Below are positions 15,198 through 24,135 of a stretch of 64,000 nucleotides of DNA, in pieces. The DNA is from PALSA-612 sp035652235. GTDB lineage: Bacteria > Actinomycetota > Thermoleophilia > Gaiellales > Gaiellaceae. Positions within the stretch are counted from its first letter, which is position 1. Every line of letters begins with the position of its first letter. The stretch covers positions 1 through 64,000 of the forward strand of contig DASREE010000058.1 of the NCBI GenBank assembly GCA_035652235.1. Reading direction: 5' to 3'. The notes beneath the pieces are model-generated. The model ran no database searches. It was not told the origin of the DNA and worked only from the letters and a program-made list of their open reading frames with translations. The position numbers and the translations under genes were made by a program.

Positions 15198-16156
15198 ACC
15201 ATCCTCCTGAACCACAGCATCGACAGCGCGCTCCCGGCGAGCAGCAACGCGGCCGCGCCGCCGGCGAACACGTCCGTGATCTCGCGGTCCTCCGTGCGCT
15301 GGCCGAGTCGCGAGCGGAGCCGCCCGTACACCTCGCGCAGCCGCGAGTCGCCGGGCGCGGTGAACGACTGGCCGCCGGTCGCGCGGGCAAGCAGCTGGAG
15401 CGTCTGCGGGCTCGGAGGGACGTGGATGACCTCCGTATACCCACCCGTCAGCGTCTGGCGGACGACGCCGAAGGGCGTGCCGAGGACGATCGTGTACACG
15501 GGGATGCGCAGCGCCCTCGCCCTCCTCGCCGCTGCCTGCGGCGAGATCTTGCCGCCGTCCCTGGCACCGTCCGAGACGACGAGCACCGCCGTCGGCGGGA
15601 TGACGCCGTCGCTCGTCCGCTGCCGGCTCGCCACCTGCGCGCACAGCGCGACGGCGTCTCCGAGAGCGGTGCCCCCGCCCGGCCGGAGCGAGGCGAGCGC
15701 CTCCTGGACGAGGCTGCGGTCTGCCGTCGGCGGCACGGCCAGCGTCGCCCGGCTGGCGAAGGAGACCACGCCGACTCGGAACGTCTTCGGCACCTCGTTC
15801 AGGAACGCCTCCGCTGCGCCGACGGCGGCGGCGAGCCGCGACGGTCGCACGTCGGTCGCGCGCATCGACCGCGACACGTCGACGGCGAGCATGACCGTCG
15901 CCTCCCGGCGCGGGACGGTGACGTCGGCGTGCGGGCGGGCGACGCCGACGACCATGGCGGCCAGCCCGGCGACGAGGAGCGCGACCGGCAGGTGGCGGCG
16001 CCGACCGGGGGCGCCGTCGACGATGTTGGGGAGCAGGGACGGGTTCGCGAAGCGCGACGCGAAGCGGATGCGGCGCCGCTCGCGGAGGACGTACAGGCCG
16101 AGCAGGAGCGGGACGGCGGCGAGCGCGATCAGCCAGTCGGGCGACTGGAAGCTCAT
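15194..16156 (-). CDS. VWA-domain membrane protein (BatA-like)
   Basis: 320 aa. It has the same plan as the downstream VWA protein and is a likely tandem paralogue: N-terminal TM (DWLIALAAVPLLLGLYVL), basic ERRRIRFASRF, a second TM, VWA MIDAS DVSRSMRATD, SDGARDGG and a C-terminal TM. The ATG 16156 overlaps the DUF58 stop (ATGA). It acts at the membrane with its VWA domain outside or at the face, as in aerotolerance (Bat) proteins. Confidence 0.9.
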   Translation of the reverse strand: MSFQSPDWLIALAAVPLLLGLYVLRERRRIRFASRFANPSLLPNIVDGAPGRRRHLPVALLVAGLAAMVVGVARPHADVTVPRREATVMLAVDVSRSMRATDVRPSRLAAAVGAAEAFLNEVPKTFRVGVVSFASRATLAVPPTADRSLVQEALASLRPGGGTALGDAVALCAQVASRQRTSDGVIPPTAVLVVSDGARDGGKISPQAAARRARALRIPVYTIVLGTPFGVVRQTLTGGYTEVIHVPPSPQTLQLLARATGGQSFTAPGDSRLREVYGRLRSRLGQRTEDREITDVFAGGAAALLLAGSALSMLWFRRMV

Positions 16157-17079
16157 GGGCCGCTCCGCTCGAGGAAGAGGGCGAGTGCACGCAGCCAATC
16201 GCCGGACGTCGACAGCACCGTGTGGCGGATGCCGAGCGAGGCGAGCGCCCGCCGAAGCCCGCTTCGCTCCTCGGCCGCGGCGGCCGCGAAGCGCGCGCGC
16301 AGCCTGGCGTCGCGCGTGTCGACGCGGAGCTGTCGCCCTGTCTCGGGATCGACGAGCCAGAGCTCGCCTGCGTTCGGCAGCTCCTGCTCGCGCGGGTCGC
16401 GGATCTCGACGGCGAGCACGTCGTGGGCGCCGGCGAGCTCGAGCAGGGGCTCGCGCCAGTCGCGCGGCCCGCGGAAGTCGGAGACGACGACGACCAGCGC
16501 TCGCTGTCGGGCGAGCGCACCTGTCCGCGCGGCCGCCTCGCCCAGCGAGGTGGCGCCGACGCGTCCGTCCGCCGGCTCGCGGCGCAGCGCCGTCAGCAGG
16601 CCGAGGAGCCCGACGCGACCCGCTCGGGGCGGAAGCGACCGAGGCCGGCCGTCGCCGAACGTGACGAGCCCGAGGCGGTTGCCGCGGCGGGTGGCGACGT
16701 GGCCGATGGCCAGCGCCACCCCCTCGGCGACGTCGGCCTTGCGTCGGTCGGCGGTGCCGAAGCCCATGGACGGCGAGGTGTCGAGCACGAGCCAGGTGAC
16801 GAGCACGCGCTCGGCGAGCGTGACGCGGACGTGCGCCTGCCCCGTCCGCGCCGTCACGTTCCAGTCGATGCGGCGGACGTCGTCCCCCGCGACGTACGGG
16901 CGCACCTGGGAGAGCTCGCTGCCGTCCCCGTGCGCGGACGCGCGGTAGTCGCCCGCGAGCAGGCCGCCGACGCGGCGCCCGATCGTGATGTCGAGCGCGG
17001 CGAGCAGCGCTTCGGGCATCGGCCCGGGCCCGGGCTGGTCGGGGGTGTGGGTCGCCGTGAGCGCGCGGACCAGGCTCAC
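16153..17079 (-). CDS. DUF58-domain protein
   Basis: 308 aa, with the usual DUF58 core: ADYRASAHGDGSELSQVRPY then DDVRRIDWNVTARTGQAHVR, followed by a degenerate VWA-like fold (LVLDTSPSMGFG) and VVVVSDFRGPRDW. GTG start at 17079 inside the MoxR stop (GTGA). DUF58 proteins accompany MoxR ATPases and VWA proteins in a conserved operon; the molecular role is not settled. Confidence 0.92.
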   Translation of the reverse strand: MSLVRALTATHTPDQPGPGPMPEALLAALDITIGRRVGGLLAGDYRASAHGDGSELSQVRPYVAGDDVRRIDWNVTARTGQAHVRVTLAERVLVTWLVLDTSPSMGFGTADRRKADVAEGVALAIGHVATRRGNRLGLVTFGDGRPRSLPPRAGRVGLLGLLTALRREPADGRVGATSLGEAAARTGALARQRALVVVVSDFRGPRDWREPLLELAGAHDVLAVEIRDPREQELPNAGELWLVDPETGRQLRVDTRDARLRARFAAAAAEERSGLRRALASLGIRHTVLSTSGDWLRALALFLERSGP

Positions 17080-18095
17080 GCCGCGCTCGTCCGGGCGAGA
17101 TCCACCCGCGGAGCCGGCACGGCGGCCAGCACCTCGTCGAGGATCCGCTCGGGGCTCACTTCCTCCGCGAGCGCCCGGTAGGTGAGCACGAGCCGGTGAC
17201 GGAGCGCGTCCCTCGCGAGCGCCTGCACGTCCTCGGCGAGCACGTAGTCCCGACCGCGCACGAGCGCGAGCGCCCGTGCCGCCTGCACGACGCTGATCGG
17301 CCCGCGTGGGCTGGCCCCGAAGGCGACGTAGGCGGCGAGGTCGGGCAGGCCGTGCGCCGCGGGGTCACGGGTGGCCGCCGCGAGCGTGACCGCGTAGCTG
17401 ATCAGCGCCGGGTCGACGTACACGTCGAACACCGCCCGCTGCAGCGTCCGCAGCTCCTCGATGGACAGCGCCTGCCGCAGCTCGGGCGGGGAGGCGAGCT
17501 GGCGCTGGACGATCGTCAGCTCCTCGTCGTGCTCGGGGTAGCCGATGACGATCTTGAGCATGAAGCGGTCGACCTGCGCCTCCGGGAGCGGGTACGTCCC
17601 CTCGGACTCGATCGGGTTCTGCGTCGCCATGACGAGGAACGGGTCCGGCACCGGGTAGGTCGTGCGGCCGATCGTCACCTGGTGCTCCTGCATCACCTCG
17701 AGGAGCGCCGACTGCACCTTCGCCGGCGCGCGGTTGATCTCGTCGGCGAGCAGGAAGTTGCAGAACACCGGCCCGAGCTCGGTGTCGAACACGCCCTCAC
17801 CGGGCCGGTACACGCGCGTGCCGACGAGGTCGGAGGGGACGAGATCCGGCGTGAACTGGATGCGCGAGAACGTCCCTCCGAGGACATCGGCCGTCGTCTT
17901 GATCGTCAGCGTCTTCGCGAGGCCGGGAACGCCCTCGATGAGCAGGTGGCCCTGCGCGAGCAGGCAGACGAGCACCCGCTCGAGCATCGCGTCCTGACCT
18001 GCGATCACGCGCCGGATCTCGAACAGCGCCCGCTCCAGTCGATCCTTCGCCTCGGCCGGCATCGGGAGCGGAGGATGGTCGGGCTGGCTCGACAC
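17076..18095 (-). CDS. MoxR-family AAA+ ATPase
   Basis: 339 aa from GTG 18095, preceded by AAAGGAGC. Walker A GVPGLAKT, Walker B LLADEINRAP, sensor MATQNPIESEGTYPLPEAQ and the arginine-finger region QVDRFMLKI are all intact. First gene of the five-gene operon; every junction is a 4-nt overlap. MoxR ATPases act as chaperones for maturation of protein complexes with VWA partners. The promoter must lie in the 110-nt divergent region shared with the lipoprotein gene at 18205. Confidence 0.95.
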   Translation of the reverse strand: MSSQPDHPPLPMPAEAKDRLERALFEIRRVIAGQDAMLERVLVCLLAQGHLLIEGVPGLAKTLTIKTTADVLGGTFSRIQFTPDLVPSDLVGTRVYRPGEGVFDTELGPVFCNFLLADEINRAPAKVQSALLEVMQEHQVTIGRTTYPVPDPFLVMATQNPIESEGTYPLPEAQVDRFMLKIVIGYPEHDEELTIVQRQLASPPELRQALSIEELRTLQRAVFDVYVDPALISYAVTLAAATRDPAAHGLPDLAAYVAFGASPRGPISVVQAARALALVRGRDYVLAEDVQALARDALRHRLVLTYRALAEEVSPERILDEVLAAVPAPRVDLARTSAA

Positions 18096-18204
18096 GGCCG
18101 TGCTCCTTTCTGGCGGGCTATGGGAACTGGCGGGCTGCGGAGATCCCATACGGAAGCATGCCGACTAAGTTTGGGCTAAGAGCTGCCGACCACCACCGAC
18201 CAGG

Positions 18205-18738
18205 ATGGTCACAGCTCGACGACGCGGATGGGCGGCGGCTGCCTGCGTGCTGCTGCTGGCCTGCGGCGGCGAAGCCGCACGAGGCGCTGCAGGCAGCGCC
18301 GTCACCCCGACGATCGTGCTCGACCGCTCGATCGGCGGCGTCAGCCTGGGGGAAACCCGCGGAAGCGTCGAGCGGCGGATCGGTCGCGGCTTTCTCGTCT
18401 CCGCCCGGACGGACGTCTCGCGCGGACGCAGGTCGCACGTCGAACGCCTCGCCTACGACGCCGCCGGCCTCTACGTCACGTACGTGTCGAGCGGCGGCCC
18501 GTCCCGGGAGGCGCGGGTGGCCGTGCTCGAGACGACCTGGCCGAGCTTCCGCACGCCCCAGGGCGTGCACGTCGGCTCGCCGCTGACGGCGGTGAGGGCG
18601 ATCCCCGGCGTCCGCTGCTACGCCTCGGTCTGCCAGCACGGGTACGCGGGCCGCGGCGCGGCGTCGCCGGGCACGTCCTTCCTCGTCGATCCGGTCCGGC
18701 GGCGCGTCGTGCGCATCGTGGTCGCATTCGGCCGCTGA
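18205..18738 (+). CDS. Putative lipoprotein of unknown function
   Basis: 177 aa. The N-terminus has a basic start, hydrophobic core and lipobox (VLLLACGGE) with Cys near residue 20. The mature domain has VLDRSIGGVSLGETRGSVER, a pattern often seen in small actinobacterial secreted proteins, and a Cys pair in RCYASVCQHG. It is divergent from the MoxR operon. Confidence 0.75.
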   Translation: MVTARRRGWAAAACVLLLACGGEAARGAAGSAVTPTIVLDRSIGGVSLGETRGSVERRIGRGFLVSARTDVSRGRRSHVERLAYDAAGLYVTYVSSGGPSREARVAVLETTWPSFRTPQGVHVGSPLTAVRAIPGVRCYASVCQHGYAGRGAASPGTSFLVDPVRRRVVRIVVAFGR

Positions 18739-18840
18739 GGCGGCTGCGGGGCCGGCTGCGCGGCGCTCCCTGCCTCGCTCTCCGCTGCCCGCGCGTCGCT
18801 TCCGTCGTCGCCCGGCGGCAGGATCGTCTACTGTCGCTGC

Positions 18841-19290
18841 GTGCCCCAGCTCGGTCGCAGCCCGCTGCTCATCATCCTCGTGCTGTTTCTCTTCCTCTTC
18901 ATCCTGCTGCCGCTCATCAACCGCGGCAAGAGCTCGAGCCTGTCCGACGGCGACCGGGCTCTGCGCACGAAGCAGGCGCTCGACCGCGTGATGGGCGCCG
19001 AGCAGCGGTACTTCGCTCGGAACAAGCACTACGCCGACCACCTGGCCGACCTGATCCCGTTCGCGCCCAAGCTCGCCGTCGACTTGGCGGACGGCCTCGT
19101 CTCGATTCAGATCGACTCGAGCGGCGACAAGACGTACCTCGTCCAGGTCGGAAGCAGCGTGGCCAGCTTCAACCGCACGGTCACGAGCGGGAAGGTGGTG
19201 GCGAAGAGCTGCCTGCAGCTGAAGAGCGCCGCCAAGCCCTACTGCACCCGCAAGACCGCGGACATCGCGAAGACCCTGCCGGGCGCGTAG
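18841..19290 (+). CDS. Membrane-anchored protein of unknown function (pilin-like architecture)
   Basis: 149 aa from GTG 18841. A strong N-terminal TM (LLIILVLFLFLFILLPLI) is followed by a helical stretch that continues from it (RALRTKQALDRVMGAEQRYF) and a small globular domain ending in a Cys pair (SCLQLKSAAKPYC). The long N-terminal helix plus small domain resembles minor pilins, but no prepilin cleavage site is evident. Sits 70 nt upstream of tatA. Confidence 0.7.
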   Translation: MPQLGRSPLLIILVLFLFLFILLPLINRGKSSSLSDGDRALRTKQALDRVMGAEQRYFARNKHYADHLADLIPFAPKLAVDLADGLVSIQIDSSGDKTYLVQVGSSVASFNRTVTSGKVVAKSCLQLKSAAKPYCTRKTADIAKTLPGA

Positions 19291-19358
19291 CCGGGCGGCG
19301 CCTTCGTAGCCGGAGGGCCCCTTGCGCGCCGGATCCGGCCAGGTGCTAGGCTAGCTGC

Positions 19359-19589
19359 ATGCCAGGCTGGATCGGACCATGGGAGCTGTTGATCCTCCTC
19401 CTCGTCGTGCTGCTCGTCTTCGGGCCCAAGCGCCTGCCGGAGATGGGCCGGTCGCTGGGACGCGGTATGCGCGAGTTCAAGAGCTCGATCACGGGCCGGG
19501 ACGACGAGCGCGCCGAGCTGACCGCACCGGCCGTCGAGGAGCCGGTCACCGCCCCCGTCTCCCGTAAGCGCGAGCGCGACTCGATCTAG
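19359..19589 (+). CDS. tatA: Sec-independent translocase subunit TatA/TatB
   Basis: 76 aa. A short TM (WELLILLLVVLLVFGPKRLP) with the FGPKRLPE hinge, then an amphipathic helix (MGRSLGRGMREFKSSITG) and a charged tail, as in TatA. It forms the translocation pore of the twin-arginine pathway with TatC, whose gene starts 4 nt after this stop. Confidence 0.95.
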   Translation: MPGWIGPWELLILLLVVLLVFGPKRLPEMGRSLGRGMREFKSSITGRDDERAELTAPAVEEPVTAPVSRKRERDSI

Positions 19590-19593
19590 GCGC

Positions 19594-20427
19594 ATGCGCC
19601 TGCTCCCGCGCCGCCTCGAGCACGGTGAGGAGGCGACGCTCGTCGAGCATCTCGGCGAGCTCAGAGCGCGCCTGGTCGTCTGCCTGCTCGCGCTCGGGGT
19701 CACGACCGGGGTCGCCTTCGGGTTCCACCACGAGCTGCTCAACTGGCTGAACCGTCCTCTTCCGTACGTGACCGACCCGGTGACGCACGTCCGGCACCAG
19801 AAGCTACCGGTGACGATCGACGTCGCCGAGCCGTTCATGACGGCGTTCTGGGTCAGCTTCTGGGCGGGACTGGCAGGAGCATTCCCGATCGTCCTCTGGC
19901 AGCTGTGGGGCTTCTTCGCGCCGGCGTTCGAGCCGCACGTGCAGCGGAAAGTGGGCGCGTTCGCGGCCTTCTCCGGCGCGCTGATGGCGGGCGGGATCGC
20001 CTTCGGCTACTTCGTCGTGCTCAAGCCCGCCATCGGGTTCCTGACGAACTACGACAGCACCCACTTCGACATCCAGATCCGGGCGAAGAGCTACTACTCG
20101 TTCGTCACGCTCGTGCTCGTCGCGATGGGCGTGATCTTCGAGCTGCCGATCTTCATCCTCGCGCTGACGCGGATCGGCATCCTGCCCGTCGAGAAGCTGC
20201 GCCGGAACCGGCGGATCGGGTACGTGCTCGTCGCGGTGCTCGCGGTCGCGCTGCCGGGCGTCGACCCGGTGACGACGACGCTCGAGATGCTGCCGCTGAT
20301 GGTCCTCTTCGAGCTCTCGATCTGGCTGTCCGTGATCTTCGACAGGCGTCGCAAGCGCCGCGACGAGCTGCGCGAGCTCGAATGGGAGCGCGAGTTCGGA
20401 AACGGCGTCGAGGCGGACGCGATCTAG
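19594..20427 (+). CDS. tatC: Sec-independent translocase TatC
   Basis: 277 aa with six TM helices. The N-terminal EEATLVEHLGELRARLVV is the TatC signature that reads the twin-arginine signal. It continues with AEPFMTAFWVSFWAGLAGAF and the conserved FELPIFILAL, ending in a charged cytoplasmic tail. Co-transcribed with tatA. Confidence 0.97.
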   Translation: MRLLPRRLEHGEEATLVEHLGELRARLVVCLLALGVTTGVAFGFHHELLNWLNRPLPYVTDPVTHVRHQKLPVTIDVAEPFMTAFWVSFWAGLAGAFPIVLWQLWGFFAPAFEPHVQRKVGAFAAFSGALMAGGIAFGYFVVLKPAIGFLTNYDSTHFDIQIRAKSYYSFVTLVLVAMGVIFELPIFILALTRIGILPVEKLRRNRRIGYVLVAVLAVALPGVDPVTTTLEMLPLMVLFELSIWLSVIFDRRRKRRDELRELEWEREFGNGVEADAI

Positions 20428-20470
20428 CGCGTCCGGTCGAGGCGCCGGCGCGCCTGCGCGCGGCCGCGGG

Positions 20471-20854
20471 GTGACCGAGCCACCGCTCCTAGCTTCGCTG
20501 CTGCCCGATCTCGCGAGGCGGATCGAGACGGCGCTTCGCGCCCGCGGGGAGGGGCGCCTCGCCGAGCAGGTCTCCGGCCTGCGGATCACCGCCGTCTGCC
20601 GCTGCGAGCAGCCGTTCTGCGGCAGCTTCCACACGGCCAGGCTGCCCATGCGGCGCTGGTTCCTGCGTGGCCGCCAGGTCGAGCTGCACGACGGCGGTCC
20701 GGGCGAGATCGCGCTCGACGTCGTCCGCGGAGAGATCGCCTACGTCGAGGTGCTGTACCTCGACGGCGTGCGCGACGCGCTCGCCCCGCTCGGCACGCCT
20801 GCGGGCCGGGGGTGGATGCGGAGGAAGGCCCCGGCGCAGGAGGGGCGGGAGTGA
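20471..20854 (+). CDS. Hypothetical protein
   Basis: 127 aa from GTG 20471. A central ITAVCRCEQPFCGSFHTA contains three Cys and a His that could bind a metal. The rest (GEIALDVVRGEIAYVEVLYL) looks like a small beta domain. It lies between tatC and thrS. No family recognised. Confidence 0.6.
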   Translation: MTEPPLLASLLPDLARRIETALRARGEGRLAEQVSGLRITAVCRCEQPFCGSFHTARLPMRRWFLRGRQVELHDGGPGEIALDVVRGEIAYVEVLYLDGVRDALAPLGTPAGRGWMRRKAPAQEGRE

Positions 20855-20962
20855 GGGCGAGCAAAGCGGGAGTGCGTCCAAGTCGAGGCTGAGCGGCAGC
20901 CGACCGCCGGCGCCCGCGCAGCCGGACCGGGCCGGCTCGGCCCGAAAGTATCCTTGCTCTCC

Positions 20963-22837
20963 ATGCGGGTGCTCCTTCCCGACGGGTCCGAGCTCGAGCT
21001 TCCCGACGGCGCCACCGGGCTCGACGCGGCGCGCGCGCTCGGGCCGAAGCTGGCGGAGCAGGCGGTGCTCGTGCGCTCGAACGGCCACGTCCGCGACCTG
21101 CGGCTGCCGCTCGCAGACGGCGAGCGGATCCACATCCTCACCACCCGGGACAGCTCCGACCCGGACGCGCTCGCCGTCCTGCGGCACTCCTGCGCGCACC
21201 TGCTCGCCGAGGCTGTGCGGCGGCTGTACCCGGGTGTGAAGATCGCGATCGGACCGCCGATCGAGAACGGCTTCTACTACGACTTCGACTTCCCGGAGCC
21301 GATCTCGGAGGCCGACCTCGAGCGGATCGAGGCGGAGATCCGGCGCGAGCTCGCCGAGGGGCGCTCGTGGACGCGCGAAGAGATCTCCCGAGAGGAGGCG
21401 CGGCGCCGCTTCGAGGCGGAGGGCGAGCCGTACAAGCTGGAGCTGGTCGAGGCGGCGGAGGGCGACATCTCGCTGTACACGCAGGGCGACTTCACAGACC
21501 TCTGCCGGGGGCCGCACCTGCAGGACTCGAGGCCGATCAAGGCGCTCAAGCTCACCGGCCTCGCCGGCGCCTACTGGCGCGGCGACTCGACGAAACCGCA
21601 GCTGACCCGCATCTACGGGACCGCCTTCTACACGACGGACGACCTGGAGGCGCACCTGGCGCGGCTCGAGGAGGCGCGCAGGCGTGACCACCGGCGGCTC
21701 GGGAGGGAGCTCGACCTGTACAGCTTCTCGGACTTCTCGCCGGGCTCGGCGTTCTGGCACCCGAAGGGGATGGTGATCTGGAACGTGCTGGAAGACCTGC
21801 GCCGGAGCGAGAACGCCCGGCGTGGCTACCACGAGGTGCGCACGCCCCAGCTGTACGAGAAGGCGCTGTGGGAGACCTCCGGGCACTGGCAGAAGTTCCG
21901 TGCCGACATGTTCACGCTGCAGGTCGAGGCTGCCGAGTACGGGATCAAGCCGATGAACTGCCCGGGGCACTGCGCGCTCTACGGGCAGGCGGCACACAGC
22001 TACCGCGACCTGCCGCTGCGGCTGGCCGAGGCCGGGAACCTCCACCGCAACGAGCGCTCCGGCGTCCTTCACGGCCTCCTGCGCGTGCGCCACTTCGTGC
22101 AGGACGACGCCCACATCTTCTGCGCAGACGAGCAGATCCACGACGAGCTCCTCGGCTGCCTCGACTACGCGTTCTTCCTGTACGAGCGCTTCGAGCTCGA
22201 CATCCGCGTCGAGCTCTCGACGAGGCCCGAGGACAAGCTCGGCAGCGAGGAGGAGTGGGACCGGGCCGAGGAGGCCCTTCGTCGGGCGCTCGAGGCGCGC
22301 GGCATCGAGTACGAGCTCAACGAAGGCGACGGCTCCTTCTACGGCCCCAAGATCGACCTACATATGACCGACTCGCTCGGCCGCTCCTGGCAGCTCGGCA
22401 CCGTCCAGCTCGACCTGCAGATGCCGAAGCGCTTCGGCCTGACCTACGCGGGCCGCGACAACGCCGAGCACACCCCCGCGATGATCCACCGCGCCCTGTT
22501 CGGCTCGATCGAGCGCTTCGTCGGCATCCTCGTCGAGCACTACGGCGGAGCCTTCCCGTTCTGGCTCGCGCCCGTGCAGGTGCGCGTGATCCCAGTCGGG
22601 GAGGACCATCGAGACGCCGCGCGCTCGCTGGCCGCGAACATCCCCTACCGGGTCGAGGTGGACGACTCGGACGAGACCGTCGCCAAGCGGATCCGCAAGG
22701 CCGAGGTGGAGAAGGTCCCGTACGTCGTCGTCTACGGCGACCGGGAGTCGGAGAACTCGCTCGCCGTGCGCGCCCGCGGCGGGCGGCAGTCGACCCTCGC
22801 TCTTGCCGAGCTCCTGGACGAACTTGCTAGGCTGTGA
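20963..22837 (+). CDS. thrS: Threonyl-tRNA synthetase
   Basis: 624 aa. N-terminal TGS domain (LLPDGSELELPDGATGLDA), second additional (editing-like) domain with HSCAHLLAEAV, class II catalytic core with motif 2 (HRNERSGVLHGLLRVRHFVQDDAHIF) and zinc ligands in MNCPGHC, and a C-terminal anticodon-binding domain. Charges tRNA-Thr. I use ATG 20963, three codons after a TTG, since it begins the TGS strand. Upstream of the infC operon, as in many bacteria. Confidence 0.97.
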   Translation: MRVLLPDGSELELPDGATGLDAARALGPKLAEQAVLVRSNGHVRDLRLPLADGERIHILTTRDSSDPDALAVLRHSCAHLLAEAVRRLYPGVKIAIGPPIENGFYYDFDFPEPISEADLERIEAEIRRELAEGRSWTREEISREEARRRFEAEGEPYKLELVEAAEGDISLYTQGDFTDLCRGPHLQDSRPIKALKLTGLAGAYWRGDSTKPQLTRIYGTAFYTTDDLEAHLARLEEARRRDHRRLGRELDLYSFSDFSPGSAFWHPKGMVIWNVLEDLRRSENARRGYHEVRTPQLYEKALWETSGHWQKFRADMFTLQVEAAEYGIKPMNCPGHCALYGQAAHSYRDLPLRLAEAGNLHRNERSGVLHGLLRVRHFVQDDAHIFCADEQIHDELLGCLDYAFFLYERFELDIRVELSTRPEDKLGSEEEWDRAEEALRRALEARGIEYELNEGDGSFYGPKIDLHMTDSLGRSWQLGTVQLDLQMPKRFGLTYAGRDNAEHTPAMIHRALFGSIERFVGILVEHYGGAFPFWLAPVQVRVIPVGEDHRDAARSLAANIPYRVEVDDSDETVAKRIRKAEVEKVPYVVVYGDRESENSLAVRARGGRQSTLALAELLDELARL

Positions 22838-22923
22838 CCCTGCAAGTAGGGGCGGCATCGTTCCTCACCTCCGAAGCTACGGGCTCCGCGAGGTTCAACC
22901 GAGTCGGAAGACGAGGGCCGAGG

Positions 22924-22955
22924 CCGCTGCCAGCTTGCAGCGGTCTTGTCGTTTG
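22924..22955 (+). promoter_or_regulatory. infC leader hairpin with T-rich tail (possible attenuator)
   Basis: CCGCTGC (22924-22930) pairs perfectly with GCAGCGG (22937-22943) around CAGCTT, followed by TCTTGTCGTTTGT. It lies in the 160-nt thrS-infC gap. It could terminate thrS transcripts or regulate infC-rpmI-rplT through an autogenous leader of the kind known for L20 operons. No conserved leader family was recognised. Confidence 0.45.
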
Positions 22956-22997
22956 TCCATCCCCTGAAGGAGGAACTCGCAGCTTGGTGACAGTGCA

Positions 22998-23693
22998 TTG
23001 AGGCCGCGGCGCTTCGTGGAACCGGTCCGCCCGGTCAAGCAGACCCGGATCAACGAGGACATCCGCGTCCCCCGGGTTCGCCTGATCGACGAGGACGGCA
23101 CGCAGCTCGGGATCAAGCCCACGAGCGAGGCACGCTCGTACGCGTACTCGAAGGAGCTCGATCTCGTCGAGGTCGCCGCCCAGGCGGATCCGCCGGTCGC
23201 CAGAGTGATGGACTACAGCAAGTACCGCTACGAGCAGGAGCAGAAGGAGAAGCTCGCCCGCAAGCACCAGTCGCAGATCCACGTCAAGGAGATCAAGTTC
23301 CGGCCGAAGATCTCGGTCCACGACTACGAGACGAAGAAGGGCCACGTCGTGCGCTTCCTCAACCAGCGCGCGAAGGTCAAGGTCACGATCATGTTCCGGG
23401 GCCGCGAGAACCTGCATCCGGAACGGGGACGCGACCTGCTGATGCGGCTGGCCGAGGACGTGAAGGAGGTCGGCCAGGTGGAGGCGTCTCCCGAGATCGA
23501 CGGGCGCAACATGGTGATGGTGCTCAGCCCGACGAAGAACGCAGGAGCGGTCAAGGATGCCAAAGCAGAAGACAAGCAGCTCGGCGAAGAAGCGGTTCAA
23601 GGTGACGGGGGCGGGACGGCTCCTGCGGCGCCACGCGATGAAGAGCCACAACCTCGAGAAGAAGTCCGCCAAGCGGAAGCGGGCGTTCAGTAA
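22998..23693 (+). CDS. infC: Translation initiation factor IF-3
   Basis: 231 aa. N-terminal domain RINEDIRVPRVRLIDEDG ... LDLVEVAAQADPPVARVMDY, linker, and C-terminal domain VKEIKFRPKISVHDYETKKG ... MFRGRENLHPERG. The TTG at 22998 is the earliest start that fits; GTG 23016 is the alternative, and no ribosome site sits at a normal distance from either (GAAGGAGG lies 24 nt from TTG). Unusual starts are common in infC genes because IF-3 controls its own initiation. The frame runs about 50 codons past the family C-terminus, overlapping rpmI by 137 nt. Confidence 0.93.
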   Translation: MRPRRFVEPVRPVKQTRINEDIRVPRVRLIDEDGTQLGIKPTSEARSYAYSKELDLVEVAAQADPPVARVMDYSKYRYEQEQKEKLARKHQSQIHVKEIKFRPKISVHDYETKKGHVVRFLNQRAKVKVTIMFRGRENLHPERGRDLLMRLAEDVKEVGQVEASPEIDGRNMVMVLSPTKNAGAVKDAKAEDKQLGEEAVQGDGGGTAPAAPRDEEPQPREEVRQAEAGVQ

Positions 23694-23757
23694 GGACTTC
23701 GAGGTCGCGCGAAGCGACGTCCGCGAGGTCAGCAGGCTGCTGGGGCGAGGGGTCTGA
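23557..23757 (+). CDS. rpmI: 50S ribosomal protein L35
   Basis: 66 aa, full length: MPKQKTSSSAKKRFKVTGAG ... HNLEKKSAKRKRAFS. Its ATG lies within the 3' end of the infC frame. Part of the infC-rpmI-rplT operon; rplT follows 3 nt after the stop. Confidence 0.97.
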   Translation: MPKQKTSSSAKKRFKVTGAGRLLRRHAMKSHNLEKKSAKRKRAFSKDFEVARSDVREVSRLLGRGV

Positions 23758-23760
23758 GCG

Positions 23761-24135
23761 ATGCCTCGTGTCAAGCGCTCCGTCCACGCGCGCAAGAAGC
23801 GCCGCAAGGTGCTCGAGCAGGCGAGAGGCTACTGGGGCCTCAAGCACTCGAGCTACCGCAAGGCGAAGGAGCAGGTCGAGCGCTCCCTCGTCTACGCCTA
23901 CCGCGACCGCAAGGTGCGCAAGCGCACGATGCGCTCGCTCTGGATCATCCGTATCAACGCGGCGGCGCGGCGCGAGGGGCTCTCGTACAACCAGTTCGTC
24001 GCCGGCTGCAGGAAGGCGGAGATCGAGCTCGACCGCAAGGTGCTCGCGGATCTGGCGGTGAACGACCCCGCCGCCTTCGCGGCCGTCGCGCACAAGGCGA
24101 AGGCGGCGCTCCAGTCGTCCTCGCAGGCGGCCTGA
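23761..24135 (+). CDS. rplT: 50S ribosomal protein L20
   Basis: 124 aa with the family pattern MPRVKRSVHARKKRRKVLEQ ... GYWGLKHSSYRKAKEQV and FVAGCRKAEIELDRKVLADL. L20 is an early 50S assembly protein and in several bacteria represses this operon. The stop overlaps the next putative start as CTGA. Confidence 0.97.
   Translation: MPRVKRSVHARKKRRKVLEQARGYWGLKHSSYRKAKEQVERSLVYAYRDRKVRKRTMRSLWIIRINAAARREGLSYNQFVAGCRKAEIELDRKVLADLAVNDPAAFAAVAHKAKAALQSSSQAA

Noticed and set aside
20489..22141. 550-aa minus-strand ORF opposite thrS
   Set aside because: Shadow of thrS with repetitive Arg/Val/Leu composition and no domain.
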